Assembly: GCA_035041965.1 (NCBI GenBank)
Contig: JAPYMA010000155.1
Location: 1 to 64,000 of the forward strand
From: Anisakis pegreffii
Taxonomy: Eukaryota; Nematoda; Chromadorea; Rhabditida; Anisakidae
Direction of reading: 5' to 3'
DNA length: 64,000 bases
The notes under the pieces are model-generated. The model did no database searches. It was not told where the DNA came from and was given only the letters and a program-made list of their open reading frames with translations. Positions 1-12,092 of the stretch are shown piece by piece. The position numbers and the translations under genes were made by a program. How positions within the stretch are numbered: position 1 is the stretch's first letter; each line of letters begins with the position of its first letter.

Positions 1-1274
1 ATCTTGTACTTCGTTCAGTTACGTATTGCTTATAGAGAATGTTATATAGTTTTAAATGTTGGTTTGTTTAGACGCGCGCGTGTACACGTTTTGGTGGTGG
101 GGCATTAATAAGGAATGCAAGCAGCCAAGAGTGCTAGCTAGCCAAAGAAAATGCTGCAGCTGTCAAGTGTCAGGCAGTTAGTGCCGTGTCATCGTGTTAT
201 GATCACACAGATCCGTTGTTGAATGATAATGCTTTTGATGGAACTGTTTGGGTAATTTTTGTTAGCATTATTACTGTGATAATGTCACAACAATAATTCG
301 AGTATCGTTCAGCTCCATAGTTTCTGAACGCTGTTCTTGCTTTTAGCAGTGATTATTGCTTATTAGTAAAGTTATTGTTGTTATTATTGTTGCTATCATT
401 ATCATTATCATTATCATTATCACTATTATCATTATTACTTTCACCATTATTTTTATTACTATTATTTTCACTATTATTATTATTATCATTATCATCATTA
501 ATGTTGTTTACGAAAAAACATTTCGTATTTTATCACTGTTTGGCATGGATATTGTTTGATTCGTCGCTTTACTAGGGTATCGCACCCTCTTGGTGTAATG
601 CGTCCTGACCTAATGACTTATTGTGTCGCTGCACCGTGGCGAGCACAGTCCATTTTAGTTCTGTTTATATTTCATCGTGCATCCATCCACTTATTTAATT
701 TCAGATTCTTGCTGCAGCATTCTTCAGTTGTTCATAATTACAGTACACTAATCATCAGAGCGCCAGCCATTGGTGATCGCTTCGTATGAATCGCTCTGAA
801 CTACAGTCTTATCATATCTTCTACAGTTTAATCGTTTATTCATTCTGCCAATCTGCAACTGCATCATACATGTATAGATATAAGTGACACGAAAATTCCA
901 GCAGAACTTGTCGATTCTACATTACTGTATTCGCAAAAATTCATCTGAACTAGACAAATCGTCGATTCGCATGTATACCGCCAGTTAATGATCCGTTATT
1001 GTTACTTCCGTCATTGATATCTGATCAGTCACATCAAGCAAGTTCAGTTTTATGAGTTCGATCAGCCCACACCAGATGATCTTCATGGTCATTCAATACT
1101 GATCGAGTTGCCGTTAGGTCTATCTCAATTTTATTTGTTCACCATGTCTCACCAGTGCATGTGATTCTGCAGCTGATTCAAGCTGAGTAATCCGAGAGTT
1201 CACCGGTATCAGTTTTGTTATTATTATCAGCTGAATTACGGGTGCAATAAATCAGTAAAAGGTTGGCGTTAAAG
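1..1274. other. Non-coding region upstream of first gene
   Basis: I see no convincing gene here. The stretch is AT-rich and holds an (ATT/ATC)n microsatellite at about 375-500, which gives false Ile- or Leu-rich frames. Its right part is probably promoter and 5' untranslated sequence of the gene starting at 1,275. Confidence 0.5.
375..500. repeat. Imperfect (ATT/ATC)n microsatellite
   Basis: Trinucleotide repeats of ATT, ATC and ACT type run for about 125 bases. Both strands give hydrophobic low-complexity frames with no other coding signal. Confidence 0.85.
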
Positions 1275-2381
1275 ATGGAAGCATTGGAGTCAGGTCCAAT
1301 GACGAGTTCAACCTGTGATCCACTGTTGTCAGCCGCGCTTTCGAGTCGTTCACCGGCCATTCCGTCGACACATGCTACAGATGACTATCATCACCATTCA
1401 CATATGAGTGGTACTGCCGAAACGTCGACATGTTATCACTTGTTGAACGGCAGTGGGCGCTTAAGTCCTTCTACACAAGTGAGCACAGCGTGCGGTGTTT
1501 CGAATGCAGTTGCGTCAGTGACAGCATCTGTTTTTAATCAGTATACAACGCTACAACCCCTTCAACCGTTACCACCGATTTCGACAGTGACCAACTCATC
1601 TTCATCGTCATCGTCCGATAAATTCGGCGGTACACGATCGACTAGTCCGCAGAGTGTTTCCGAGACACGTTGCACTAACGACACCGCAACAACGCCCAAT
1701 GCTCTGTTCTTTCAGCATCACCAACAGCAACAGCAGCAAGCGCATTCACCGCAACACAGCGCCAATACAAGTCCGGTTGCGTTGACGTTTCAAACGTTCG
1801 CTTATAATGTAAATATCAAATACGAGTATGACATGAAAAGCGAGCAAGACTCAAGTGATGAGCAACTGCAACCGCAACAAGCAACTGTGCCTCCATCATC
1901 GTCTTCTTCTTCACCAGTCCAGCAATCGCCACCTTCTCAACAACAGCACTCAAACGTTAGCGACCTTTCAGTTGTCGTTAATGGCGACAATGCTACGAAC
2001 GTTGCTAGTTCAGAGATTGTTCCGCATCCGCATCGAACGGCTGCCGCTGCAGCAACCACTATGACAACGACGGCGAACGCAGTCAGCACTGAGTATGCGA
2101 CAGTGGCGGTCACATTACCACAACAACTGCAGCAACAGCTCGCCGAACCCTTCTCGCCCTCACAGTCACCCTATGTGCCACCCTCCTATTCGAGCATCAT
2201 CGAGTTGAGATGCTCGTCAGCTAAAGATGATGACAAACTCTGTTTTGGCTCAACAGCGAATTCATTCGATACGTTCGCCACTGCGACAGATCTTCTGGAA
2301 GCGAGCAGCATTGATAATAATAATGATACGGTATCTACATTAGATCATTTTTTAAAGCTTTTTCACGAGTTTGTTCGTTGA
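1275..2381 (+). CDS. Gln/Ser/Thr-rich protein, probably first exon
   Basis: An open frame of 368 residues starts at the ATG at 1,275; an in-frame TTG lies slightly upstream. The protein is low complexity, with Ser runs, Gln runs, His clusters and many Thr and Ala, which is typical of the disordered part of a transcription regulator. No folded domain is visible. A good splice donor (GATACG|GTATCT, after 2,330) leaves the frame in phase 0 after 352 codons, so the residues after it are probably read-through into an intron and the rest of the gene would lie further right. I could not find the next exon. The gene on the other strand at 2,787-3,056 would then sit inside an intron. A nuclear receptor or GATA-type N-terminus is possible but not shown. 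Confidence 0.55.
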   Translation: MEALESGPMTSSTCDPLLSAALSSRSPAIPSTHATDDYHHHSHMSGTAETSTCYHLLNGSGRLSPSTQVSTACGVSNAVASVTASVFNQYTTLQPLQPLPPISTVTNSSSSSSSDKFGGTRSTSPQSVSETRCTNDTATTPNALFFQHHQQQQQQAHSPQHSANTSPVALTFQTFAYNVNIKYEYDMKSEQDSSDEQLQPQQATVPPSSSSSSPVQQSPPSQQQHSNVSDLSVVVNGDNATNVASSEIVPHPHRTAAAAATTMTTTANAVSTEYATVAVTLPQQLQQQLAEPFSPSQSPYVPPSYSSIIELRCSSAKDDDKLCFGSTANSFDTFATATDLLEASSIDNNNDTVSTLDHFLKLFHEFVR

Positions 2382-2786
2382 CTGTTTCATCTCCTTTCTA
2401 GAGCCTTCGGTCATAAATTGATGCATTCTGACCTGACTTCGATTACTAGAACAAGTTAATTCCTAGCGGATACGTTCGTTAACAAGTTAATAACTTATCT
2501 CTGAACGATTTCACTGACTGCAAGAGTAAGATTTAACTGAAATTGGTTCATATTTCACATACTGATGATAAATTTTTATTTCACTGATCAGCACTGAAAT
2601 TCTAATAAAATCTTATGAATTAGATGATGAGAATAGTGATAATAATAATAATAGTCATAAAAACGCATTAGATTAAAAATAATGTAAGCGCACTCATAGT
2701 TTACAGAATGTTTCAGGAATTGAATTGTATTGGTGACAATAACGATGACCGTACTAATAAAGCAATTAAACAAACAAACGTGTAGA
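2382..2786. other. Gap between two genes
   Basis: AT-rich, with no supported exon on either strand. It may be intron of the preceding gene or 3' sequence of the minus-strand gene. Confidence 0.4.
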
Positions 2787-3056
2787 CTAGTAAACAAATG
2801 AGTGAACAAACGGCTGAATAACGATGCGACGAACATCGTATGGATCGACTGCTGAATAGCCCAAGATTCCACCAATCACCGTACCCACAAGAGCACCGGC
2901 TGGGCCGCCGAAAATTCCGCCGATTGCGGCTCCACCGGCTGCATAACCGGTTTGTTTAAGTACACCGGACGCTGACTTCTTTAATGCAGGTGATTCGCTG
3001 AGAATTTCGAGAACACGGTTTGTATAATTCAACGGCGACATGTAATCGCCATACAT
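2787..3056 (-). CDS. Glycine-zipper membrane protein, C19orf12-like
   Basis: The minus-strand frame of 89 residues starts with MYGDYMSPLNYTNRVLEI. It continues through a polar helix (about 15-35) into a Gly/Ala-rich hydrophobic stretch (about 38-68) with GGAAIGGIFGGP and GTVIGGILGY, spaced as a glycine zipper. That order, a short helix with Lys-Lys then a GGPxG-type membrane hairpin, resembles the N-terminal half of C19orf12, a protein of mitochondria, ER and lipid droplets linked to lipid balance. Family members are usually longer (about 140 residues), so a C-terminal exon may be missed or the nematode form may be short. The homology is inferred from motif shape only; another glycine-zipper protein is possible. 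Confidence 0.5.
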   Translation of the reverse strand: MYGDYMSPLNYTNRVLEILSESPALKKSASGVLKQTGYAAGGAAIGGIFGGPAGALVGTVIGGILGYSAVDPYDVRRIVIQPFVHSFVY

Positions 3057-5564
3057 TCTGGTTGAACATGCACAAACGCGTGTCTACCTAAATACGCATT
3101 CAAATTTTTGCATAGAATAAAAGTAAGGTTGTTTTTAACCACATTCGAATGAACGGAAATATAGTCGTGTACGTATATCATATGCATTTACAACCATTTC
3201 TTTATAGTGCCCAAAAAACTTTACGATTAGACTGCTGAAAGCAAACATGTTAACAATAAGCACATAAATGTCAATAAGCACGTCCTAATTAATCACATTT
3301 CCTAATATGTACTCATATCAGAGATATACGTTCTCATATGTCCAGTGATTTCTCAAGAGAGAGAGAGAGAGAGGCTGAAAATAAGCCTAAAAATAAACTC
3401 CGATTAACCGAATTCGGTAATCGCCTAGAGTAGCAATAGATCAATTATTATTTTATTTGATCAAACTTATTTTCAACAACTACGCCACCAACATTTAGCA
3501 ATACAATAATTTTATGCCGATATTTCTTCAAAGTTCAATCCCATACGAGGTTTTTAATTTTTTCAATTCTATTTTTTTAGTTTTTTCCAGTTTTCAATTT
3601 GGCTCTGTCGTTTTTCCCACTACCGAATGAGTCCAAAATCACACCGTTTTAAAGAAATGTGTTGGGAATAAAAGGAACAAAGCAGCTGCATCTATACGTA
3701 TGCTTGCCTTCAATAATTTCGAAAGCACTGCAAACTGTTGCTGTCATAATAGCGTACAATTTCTGCCATTAGGACAGCGAGACGTGCGATTTCCTCTTTA
3801 GAAATAGATATCATTTTTGATTTTATTTCTATGTGCATATGACGTGAACATCACGATGATAATGTATGCATTAAGATGTCATTTTGAAACACCCAAACAA
3901 CATTTCATTTAGAAATAACAGTTTCAATAGCGTTGAATCGATCTGTCAAATAAACTTATTGCAAAACACTATGAATTGTTACAATAGCGCTGATCGTTTC
4001 CATTCGTGGCATTCATGAAAGAAGCGCTCGATTTATAGATATCCTCGAACGATGCAAATGCGTTGCCTCGATCAACTTCGTCGTCTTCTCATCATTCACG
4101 TCTGCATCGAATAATTCAATTCACATTCCTTATAATACCAACAATACATCAATGAAATTCGCATAATTGTTCTCAATACAAAACAATTCCTGAATTGCCT
4201 CCTTTCTCAAAACATTTCTCTTTTCAGTCTTTAAACATTTGTGATATTATGTTGTCACTGTAACGATTCATTCCTTATATGATACGAATCGTTGATTATT
4301 CAACACTCACTAAATGGCTACATTCTTCTGAGGTTTGTTCATTTAACATCTGTTGCAAGCCAGCTGAAACAGTCATGTTTCATTGCATGATTCTACTCTA
4401 ATCTACGCTTAATTATAATATTGTCCAGCTTATTTTGAGTGGCTTAATCGTTCAGTATTATAGCCATTTCTTTCACTGTTATTACTGTTACTGTTTGCAT
4501 TAGTAGGATTATTGTTATTATCATTTTTATGTCATACAATATTATTATATATGTACATATGAATGCGCTAACTTCACTTCACGAATACGTACTGCCCAAA
4601 ACCAGTTGACATTAAATCTTACCTGTCACACACTCGTTTCTCACTAACCACATTTATATTTCGTTTTGTTATCGTTTTTATTTTGGTTATTATTATTATC
4701 ATTAGTATTATTAATATTGTTGGTATTAATATGCCCATCATTATTCTTTACGTTTCATATACGATTTCATATTACTTTTATAGACGTTGATGTCATACCG
4801 AAAATGGCAAAACGAATCAAAAAAGAATGATTTTTCATGCGAACAAAAATGATACTGATACGGAAATGGAGTACCAGATGATGACTAATAGTGATAGGAA
4901 TGTGTCGTTATCAGTTACTTGCTACCATCTAAAATGTTTACTATATGGAGTGCACTTCATTTCAATTATTCATTTTTTGATTTGTGTTCAATTATTTGAT
5001 TTTTTCATTGATTTGTATATTATATGAATAGATACAATATACAAAACTTATTGCTATGTCAATTCGTGATTAAAAACGTTCGTTTACATATTATATGTGA
5101 ACAATGATTATAATCGATGACAAGTTTCGTTGAATTTTCATCTGTTCATCAAACAAAACACTGCGATGAATATGACAAAGCAGCTGTCATCAGAATATAT
5201 CGATACCGTGCAATGCAAATACTGCTTTGCAATCAGCAGTGTTATTGTCACGTAAACGCTGCCACTTAAGGCACTCATTATGATAATGAATCACAATGAC
5301 GACATTCTTTCATTTCTAGTGATTATGATCACATTCATCATAATAATTGGTTTACAAATCGATACTAAAACCGTTTACTACTCAATGTTTAGTTTGGTGT
5401 AATGCATGAAAATTGGTGCAGGTATGTGTTTCAGATATCTAACCAATCCAATCTCGTGTTCACAGAAGTGTAATGAAGCTTATTGAGGCGTGAATAAGGA
5501 AGGTCACTGAGTAGTTCATTATTTATTCATACGTTCATGGCACTACTAATCAGCAGTCGGCGTA
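3057..5564. other. Intergenic region, AT-rich
   Basis: No coding exon, RNA gene or clear mobile element was found. There is a short (GA)n run near 3,355-3,373 and scattered ATT-type repeats at about 4,500-4,540 and 4,680-4,720. The last few hundred bases are presumably promoter of the gene at 5,565. Confidence 0.45.
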
Positions 5565-7644
5565 ATGGTGTTGTTTAAATCAATTGCGCATTATTTGTTA
5601 TTGTGTTTGTTGTTGTTGTTATTTATTGATGCAAGTGCCGCACAGCAAACCCTTCTGGAATTTGTTCGAACTGAACGAGCAGCTGCATATGTAAGTGTGC
5701 CTGTCAGCCATTCATTAGTTATTCAACTCGATCTATTAATTACCTTCATAAAATGAACACTTCATAAAAAGGTTTACTGTAGTTTCTCAAGTATTGAATG
5801 AATCTGTGTTCATTGATGCCATTTTGAATGTTTACATTTTCTTTACACACAGAGCGATTGTTACCAAGCATTGCAATAGCGACCAGTATATTGCTAATAG
5901 ATTCCGAGTACTCACTAGCTCTAAGCCTTTACGCTTCTATGCATATTTTTAACTTTTTCAATAGTTGCACATGCCTGTGCGAGAAAAGGTGTTGTGAATC
6001 AGCCTCCGTGTACCTCATCAAGTTACATAAAGTTCACTGAAGGATACATCTCGACTCATTCAATTCAATGTCAATTTCAGCAAAGTAATTATGTGCCCGC
6101 AAAATTCTATCAACCCGTTCACAACGGTGATCGATTACCTCAAGATGCTGTCAAACCGTTCGGTAGACCTTTAAGTTTCAATGGGAAATTCTACGACATG
6201 GCTGTTGCTCTCTGGTTGGTGAAAGTTTTCTTTTGTGTTCGCTTCAGTTGGTCACGATGTTAAATGAGCAATATTCATTCGAGGATATAATTTGATGAAT
6301 GTGTTCATCGAATAATTCAACAACTCGTCTTGTTTATCCACAGTTTCACTCTATTCAACTCTATTAAGCAAAGATTACGTTTTTAGTGGAAAAGTGAATG
6401 CTGAAAATAGGTTCGACTGAGATTTCGAATGGAATGACAAAAATGAATGAGAAATGGACCGTATTTTCAAGTGAATATTTGAATTCAGATTATACTTGTA
6501 TTTCCATTGACCATTATGATGGTATCTATCTTCATTCGGTGAACATCAGAACATTTCAGTAGAACCGTTGATTGGTGGACCAATGGAATATGAGCCAATT
6601 TGTAGATAAACATAGATGAGTGGTTTTCATAGTAAAAGAGGAGTTCCTCTTGAAATGGAACCCGAAGATGCTAGAGATGGGGGTAGGAGGAGATAGACGA
6701 CGTTCGCATTTCATTGATTTTTCTTCGTAGTCGTCCGATAAATGCTCATTAAATCAGAAGGGATTGATTCCTTTGATACCGACAATGAATCGTTGGTATC
6801 AAATTTGCTGAGCATAAATCAGTTTCGCAAAACTTCAATAGAGGGGAGTTAAAGTCACGTAGATTGTTGGAGGTCGGTCACATAATCTAAAGAAAACACG
6901 CAGCGGAGCGCTAGAGCGTGAGAAGCACTGGAATAGATGAGGATAACCACTGAAATGAATGGTTACACAAGAAATTACAGGATTCCAGATTCGGACAAGC
7001 TCGGTGTATGGGGACGTGCCTGGGAGGAGAATGGGCAATTGAGAGCGATTTTTGTTCATAACGATACAGTCAAAACAAATGAACATCCAGAATTACAGAA
7101 AGGGTTTCGAATTTTGGTTTATCCTGGAACACATGAACAGAACGGTTTTAGGTGATTCGTTTACCCATCAATTATTGATTCATTCATTCGATCAATCATC
7201 TGTTATTAATAAATGTTGAAGTTTGATTCATTTGGCTGCTTTTATCGCAGTAGTGAGAATAATGGCAGTAATTATATGAGATGAAAATATTATCGACGAA
7301 AATTTAATATGGTGATGAGAATTTAATATGGTGATGTTCAACAATAGCAACACTGGTCGCTATTGAGTGATAAATTCAGGTTCTCGTGGATGAAGGTGAA
7401 GGATGCAGACTATGGGACATTATTGTATTCAGGTCGAAATAAACATGTGGCATCGGTATTTGTGGAGAGTGATGCTAATAATAGGTATGAGATATTGGGG
7501 AATACCGACTGGAATAAGAGACAAATGGATTATGTGGAATACGGCACAATGAATCTGCATTCGGTGGCGAATTATGGCACGTATAATATCTTCGACGAGG
7601 ATGTCTATTTGCTAACCAAACAACGATGCAACTGTCAATGTTGA
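5565..7644 (+). CDS. Secreted protein of unrecognised family, 4 exons
   Basis: The exons are 5,565-5,690, 6,081-6,214, 6,981-7,151 and 7,380-7,644. All junctions keep phase (0, 2, 2) with GT..AG introns, giving 231 residues. The first exon is a clear signal peptide (MVLFKSIAHYLLLCLLLLLF, then DASAA), so the product is secreted or enters the secretory pathway. The mature part is rich in aromatic residues, with LGVWGRAWEENG, FRFSWMKVKD and YEILGNTDW, and ends in CNCQC. No transmembrane segment follows. I do not recognise the family. The repeated pattern of a small motif followed by a beta-rich stretch and 'YEIL' is faintly like DM9 repeats, but too weak to call. A polyadenylation signal AATAAA lies near 7,772. 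The consistent phases make the gene model itself firm. Confidence 0.75.
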
Positions 7645-8128
7645 TTCGAATCATGTATCATCCAATGCTTGCTTTTGCACAGCACATAAACCACCATCTT
7701 ACATCATCATTCGTTTCGCTCACCGAGCTGTTCGACATCATAGAGCGGTTCTAATTTAAAAAATAAGACGTAATAAACGATTATTATGAAATGTTATTGT
7801 ACTATATGAAGAATATGTGTATATAAATATGTAATCATTCACTAATCAGTGGGATCGATAAAATGATGTGAACGCACTAATGTGAACGGTCGTGATGATA
7901 ACAGAATCAGCAACTTCACAATGACTTATCAAAATGAAAGCAATCCTTCGATGAAATTAAGTGAGAAATGTTTGTCGTGATTGAAACAATCCTTGATTAA
8001 TTCTCTCAATTAACTGATCATCTCGAACTAAACAACTCTATTCCGCACCCTCCAATAGAAATATCGAGATCATTCCGCATACGAACGTGGGCATCTTTAA
8101 TTTGTCTATTATCGTATTATTATGGTAC
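7645..8128. other. Intergenic region after secreted-protein gene
   Basis: It holds the likely 3' untranslated region and poly(A) signal (about 7,772-7,777) of the preceding gene. Nothing else is recognised. Confidence 0.5.
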
Positions 8129-8334
8129 CCGGTCAATCTGCCTAAAGACATTTAGCCTAACGACAGTTTGTCTAACGGACAGTTTGCCTAAGGAACAGTT
8201 TGCCTATTAGGCGAAATATCCATTAAAAAACCGTAAGTTATGCAAACTGTTCCTTAGGCAAACTGTCCGTTAGACAATGTATCTTTAGACAAACTATCAT
8301 CGTTAGGCAAAATGTCTCTAGGCAGATTGACCGG
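8129..8334. repeat. Foldback element with long inverted arms
   Basis: The left arm starts CCGGTCAATCTGCC (8,129-8,142) and its exact reverse complement ends the element at 8,321-8,334. The arms pair imperfectly over about 85-90 bases around a short centre near 8,208-8,238. Each arm is built of sub-units of the form GTTTGCCTAA or GTCTAACGGACA. The structure is that of a foldback or MITE-like non-autonomous element. No open frame and no certain target duplication were found. Confidence 0.8.
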
Positions 8335-10310
8335 TCACGTGTTACTATCAATGTCTTTATCAAATCTTCTATGAATATTGCATTAACACAAATATATTAC
8401 TATAAAGGAATAATTGCAAATATGATAGTGATCAAGTAGGATGTGATAAAGGAATTGGGATAAAGTTTTGAGGATATCATCACTAACGAATGCAAATCGC
8501 ACGGTCAGGTTAACATATTGATCGAACATTTCGCGTATTACGGAGTGGAGCGATGAATGCACTCAGTACGGTGGATGTGAAGTGATTTTTTTCATTTATT
8601 TGCAGCACACAACAACCAACCTCTATACCATCAAACCAACGAATATAATAAAGCACCATATTCAACCTCACTAATTTCCTCAATCGTCGATTCCTTAATA
8701 AAGCTTGCTGAAATTTTCATTTTTATCCTATTCCATTATTACGATATTCTGTTTAATCAATTATATGTATGTATTGAACAGGTTTTTGGTCTACTTGTTT
8801 TCATTTTTAAGCATAAGAATTTAATTTTTCAGTTTAATAATGAACAATAAAAGGTATTATCGTAAGACATAATGGTGGTAGAATAGCTTGGAATAGATGC
8901 ATAATAAAAGTACTATAACAATAGCTGATAATATGATAAGAGACAATCTAATGAAAGAACAATTAATATAAGAGACGGGACTTGTAAAATGTTGAAAATC
9001 AATCAAATTTTTGTGCTTAGAAATTGAAATAAGTAGATCAAAACCACAAAAAAATATGAACTACGATAAAGAGCCTGCTTGCAGGAATTTAACTTCACTA
9101 CTCATATCGATAAATGCTGTAATATTATAACAATATTAAACAATAACAACTGATAATATCAAATAATCATTTACAAAGAACTACTTGATCGATCTGAGAA
9201 CCTCTGCTGAGGTCAGCTCCGTCGTGAATTGTACTCGTGTCGATGACTGAGTCTGACGGATCAATGAGCTGATAACGGAACATGTTATCAGATTGGTTGT
9301 TATCTCAATTCTTGATTGTTATTGTCATTGTTGTCGATATCTTTATTATTTCCTATATATCAATGACATATCTGTTTTAAATATAATTTGTTGTTCATTC
9401 ATACTTCATTGATTAGTGCTCATTGGTTCGATGATATTGTTAAATATAATAATGCAAAATTGATAAAATCGACCATAGTCAATAAACACATTCAAAGTCA
9501 TAATCAACATCTGAATCGGGTATCCCTGATTTTGGTGGTATGTGAATAATATGAACTGGTTGGCATTATGGTTTCATTTTGAATATGTTACAATTCAGAA
9601 AACAAATTATTGCGATGCAATGTTTGCTGAGTTATTCGATGAGGGTGTATTATTACGAGCTATTGCACTTGCATCTTTCTTGTTAATGGTTTTGAAACTG
9701 ATCGAGAAAAACTACTGCTTGATGGATTGCATTCTTTACTTCGAGTATGTTATTACGATCGATCGCAGTATATTGTTAGCATAGCTCATCTTTAGTGTCT
9801 AATTCATTGTGTAATAAAAGAGAATAGCTCCTCCAATTCCTGTGTGATCAATGATCCAAATTAGATCTCGTGAATTTACTGCTCTAATATGGTCAGGTGT
9901 GTAGAAAAAGGGGAAGAATATAATATTGGTCGAAACAGACGGGCATTAACTCGTAATGAGCCAATTAAATAAATATCATTTTTTGCTAGATCTTCTCCTC
10001 AAACACCACTAAAAAATCATCAATTTTGTGATATTATCCGATCCCTAGCAACGGAAAAGTATATCAGAAAAGGCATAATCTCCATTGGGTACTATGTTAG
10101 AGTGCTTTACGTGTCGTCAGCATTCCTAAATCCTTCCACAAGACAGTGATTTTTCATGTATTTTCTTCCGAGCGCTTCCAAATCCTTTATATTTCACTAA
10201 TAGAAACTTCTATAATACTCTCGATCGATTCACTGTTTCTGAGATGCATTTGCACTCATTAAACCAAACATCGACTCATCACTCCCTCGATCATGTGTTA
10301 TAATGCTGGT
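8335..10310. other. Intergenic region, nothing recognised
   Basis: AT-rich sequence without supported genes. An 80-codon plus-strand frame at 9,542-9,784 has no domain, signal peptide or splice support and is taken as chance. Confidence 0.4.
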
Positions 10311-10458
10311 TAGTGTGGTACGGGGATCGAGGAGATTCGGGGACCCCATTCGCGAATCTCCGTCCATGTCCCCGACTTTTTTCGAGCCGACGACATTTTC
10401 AGGGTCTTCGAATGGAAAAGTTCGTCGCCGAATTTTTTTCCGTCCCCTCACCACACTA
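10311..10458. mobile_element. Small TIR element (MITE), 148 bp
   Basis: The ends are inverted copies: TAGTGTGGTACGGGGA at 10,311 and, reading the other strand from 10,458, TAGTGTGGTGAGGGGA. They match at 14 of 16 positions. The interior is more GC-rich than its surroundings and has no gene. The 8 bases outside each end (ATGCTGGT and ACTCTGAT) match at only 5 of 8, so a hAT-type target duplication is possible but decayed. Confidence 0.65.
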
Positions 10459-11900
10459 ACTCTGATGAATCCAAAGAACATTGAAGAAATTCCAAGATAT
10501 CTGTTCTATGGTTACCATTAACATATTCCCATTGATCTTTTCATGCGTAGTTCAATGTTTCCATAGTTACGAAAAGGCGTCTCATGTTGATTGTAGGATA
10601 TGCATCTCATTCAATGCTCCTATTTGATGTGAGGCAGCAGCTAGCCGTTACTTTTGTTTGAGTATGCTATCAAGTCTTAATTTCCTCATAAAATTGCAGC
10701 AATATTTTCATTCCTCTTCAATGGAACTGATAAAAATGAGAATTCATTTTCATCATCAGTGATGAAATGAATGTTTCTGGATATCGCTCCTCAGAAACAT
10801 CCGGTTGAAAGTTTTGGCTATTGTTAGAAGGAAACGTCCCGCGAGTTTGTGCATAAATATGACTGTATTAAGGCTGAGGCTAGAAATCAGCCTAAAGCGG
10901 GATGTTAGCCGATAACTAAGCCTCTAAGCTCGGTCACATCTGGGACGAACTTTTGAATTGCCGACACTTTAACGCTATATGGTGATATTTAAAGGGCTGA
11001 TATTTTGATATTTTAAGATGTGAGATTTGTTGACTTCACAATGGATTCGTCCATTGGACGACCGAAAGCCGTGAGCCTTTGATGAGGGTCATTATTAATG
11101 TGCTCCACAAATTTTTTGAACTTTTCAAAATTCAATTTTCCTTCAAAATTCAACTCATTGACTGAGTTTCGCCATTCGCATACCAATCACTGAAACGCAT
11201 AAAACGAACGCTCAACCGTATTGTGGATGCGAATACTGCATTTCGGAGAGATGTTTCATTTACAGTTGCCAACGGTGTGATGATGAACAATTGACGGTAT
11301 CGCGATTATACAAGTGAATTGTAGGTAACCTTGCTAAAAGCAGCAATTCTAAACACTACCATACGACTTCGGCTTAGACGGCCGAGTTTTCGAGGGCTGT
11401 TCGAAGATGTTCGCAGCAGTACGGAATAATCCTCAACCCGAATCCGGAGAAGGCGTCGACCTGAGACCGGACTGGGCTTGGGCCCAGGTTCCAGATGATG
11501 AGCCTCAACCTATGTCCGGAGTAAGCCTCAGCACAGGTTCGCGATAACTTCAACCTCAGCCACTGTGAACATAGCGATTATTCTCAAATTGCGAACTGCG
11601 TCGAACAGTGTTCAAATCTTGGCCGTATGAATCGTATCCGTGCTGCCCATTTTCAACAGTTCCTAAAAAAGCCTGATCTCAAGAGTGGACCTGAATTGGA
11701 GCGTAGACTAAGCTTAGGAATGAGCTTAAGCCTAGATTCGAGACAATAAGCTAAAGACGAATTAGAAAGGTTTCGTGTAAATGCGCCAGATGAGGTACTA
11801 CTAGTACTCATATTCTTCGTACTTTGTTGAAACGTGACGATTTTTACTTACATTACTGTTGAAGAGGGCAAAGAGCAAAACGTGGCCGTATTCATTTGCA
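10459..11900. other. Intergenic region with degenerate AGCCT/AGGCT motifs
   Basis: No gene seen. From about 10,860 to 11,760 the sequence contains many short words such as AAGCCTAA, GGCTTAG, TGAGCCTCA and AAGCTTAGG on both strands. They resemble decayed telomere-type units but are not in register. Confidence 0.35.
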
Positions 11901-12092
11901 ATGAAATTGTGTGGTGAAATTATTAATAAGTGGACTGTGTGGTTGTCATTGTTTGTGTTTATTTGCTTATTACGTGGCGAAGTATTGTCGAGTAGTGAGG
12001 AGAGCGCTCGTAATTGTGAAGATAAGGCTGAAACGTGCACGAATGCAAATAATCATCAGCAACGAAAGTATTCTGCAGATATTTTAAGTTAG
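11901..12092 (+). CDS. Short ORF with signal peptide
   Basis: The frame from the ATG at 11,901 gives 63 residues. It opens with MKLCGEIINKW and a hydrophobic core (TVWLSLFVFICLL), which looks like a signal peptide, then a short polar tail with two cysteines. It may be a complete small secreted peptide or the first exon of a gene whose other exons I could not place. Chance is also possible at this length. Confidence 0.35.
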   Translation: MKLCGEIINKWTVWLSLFVFICLLRGEVLSSSEESARNCEDKAETCTNANNHQQRKYSADILS

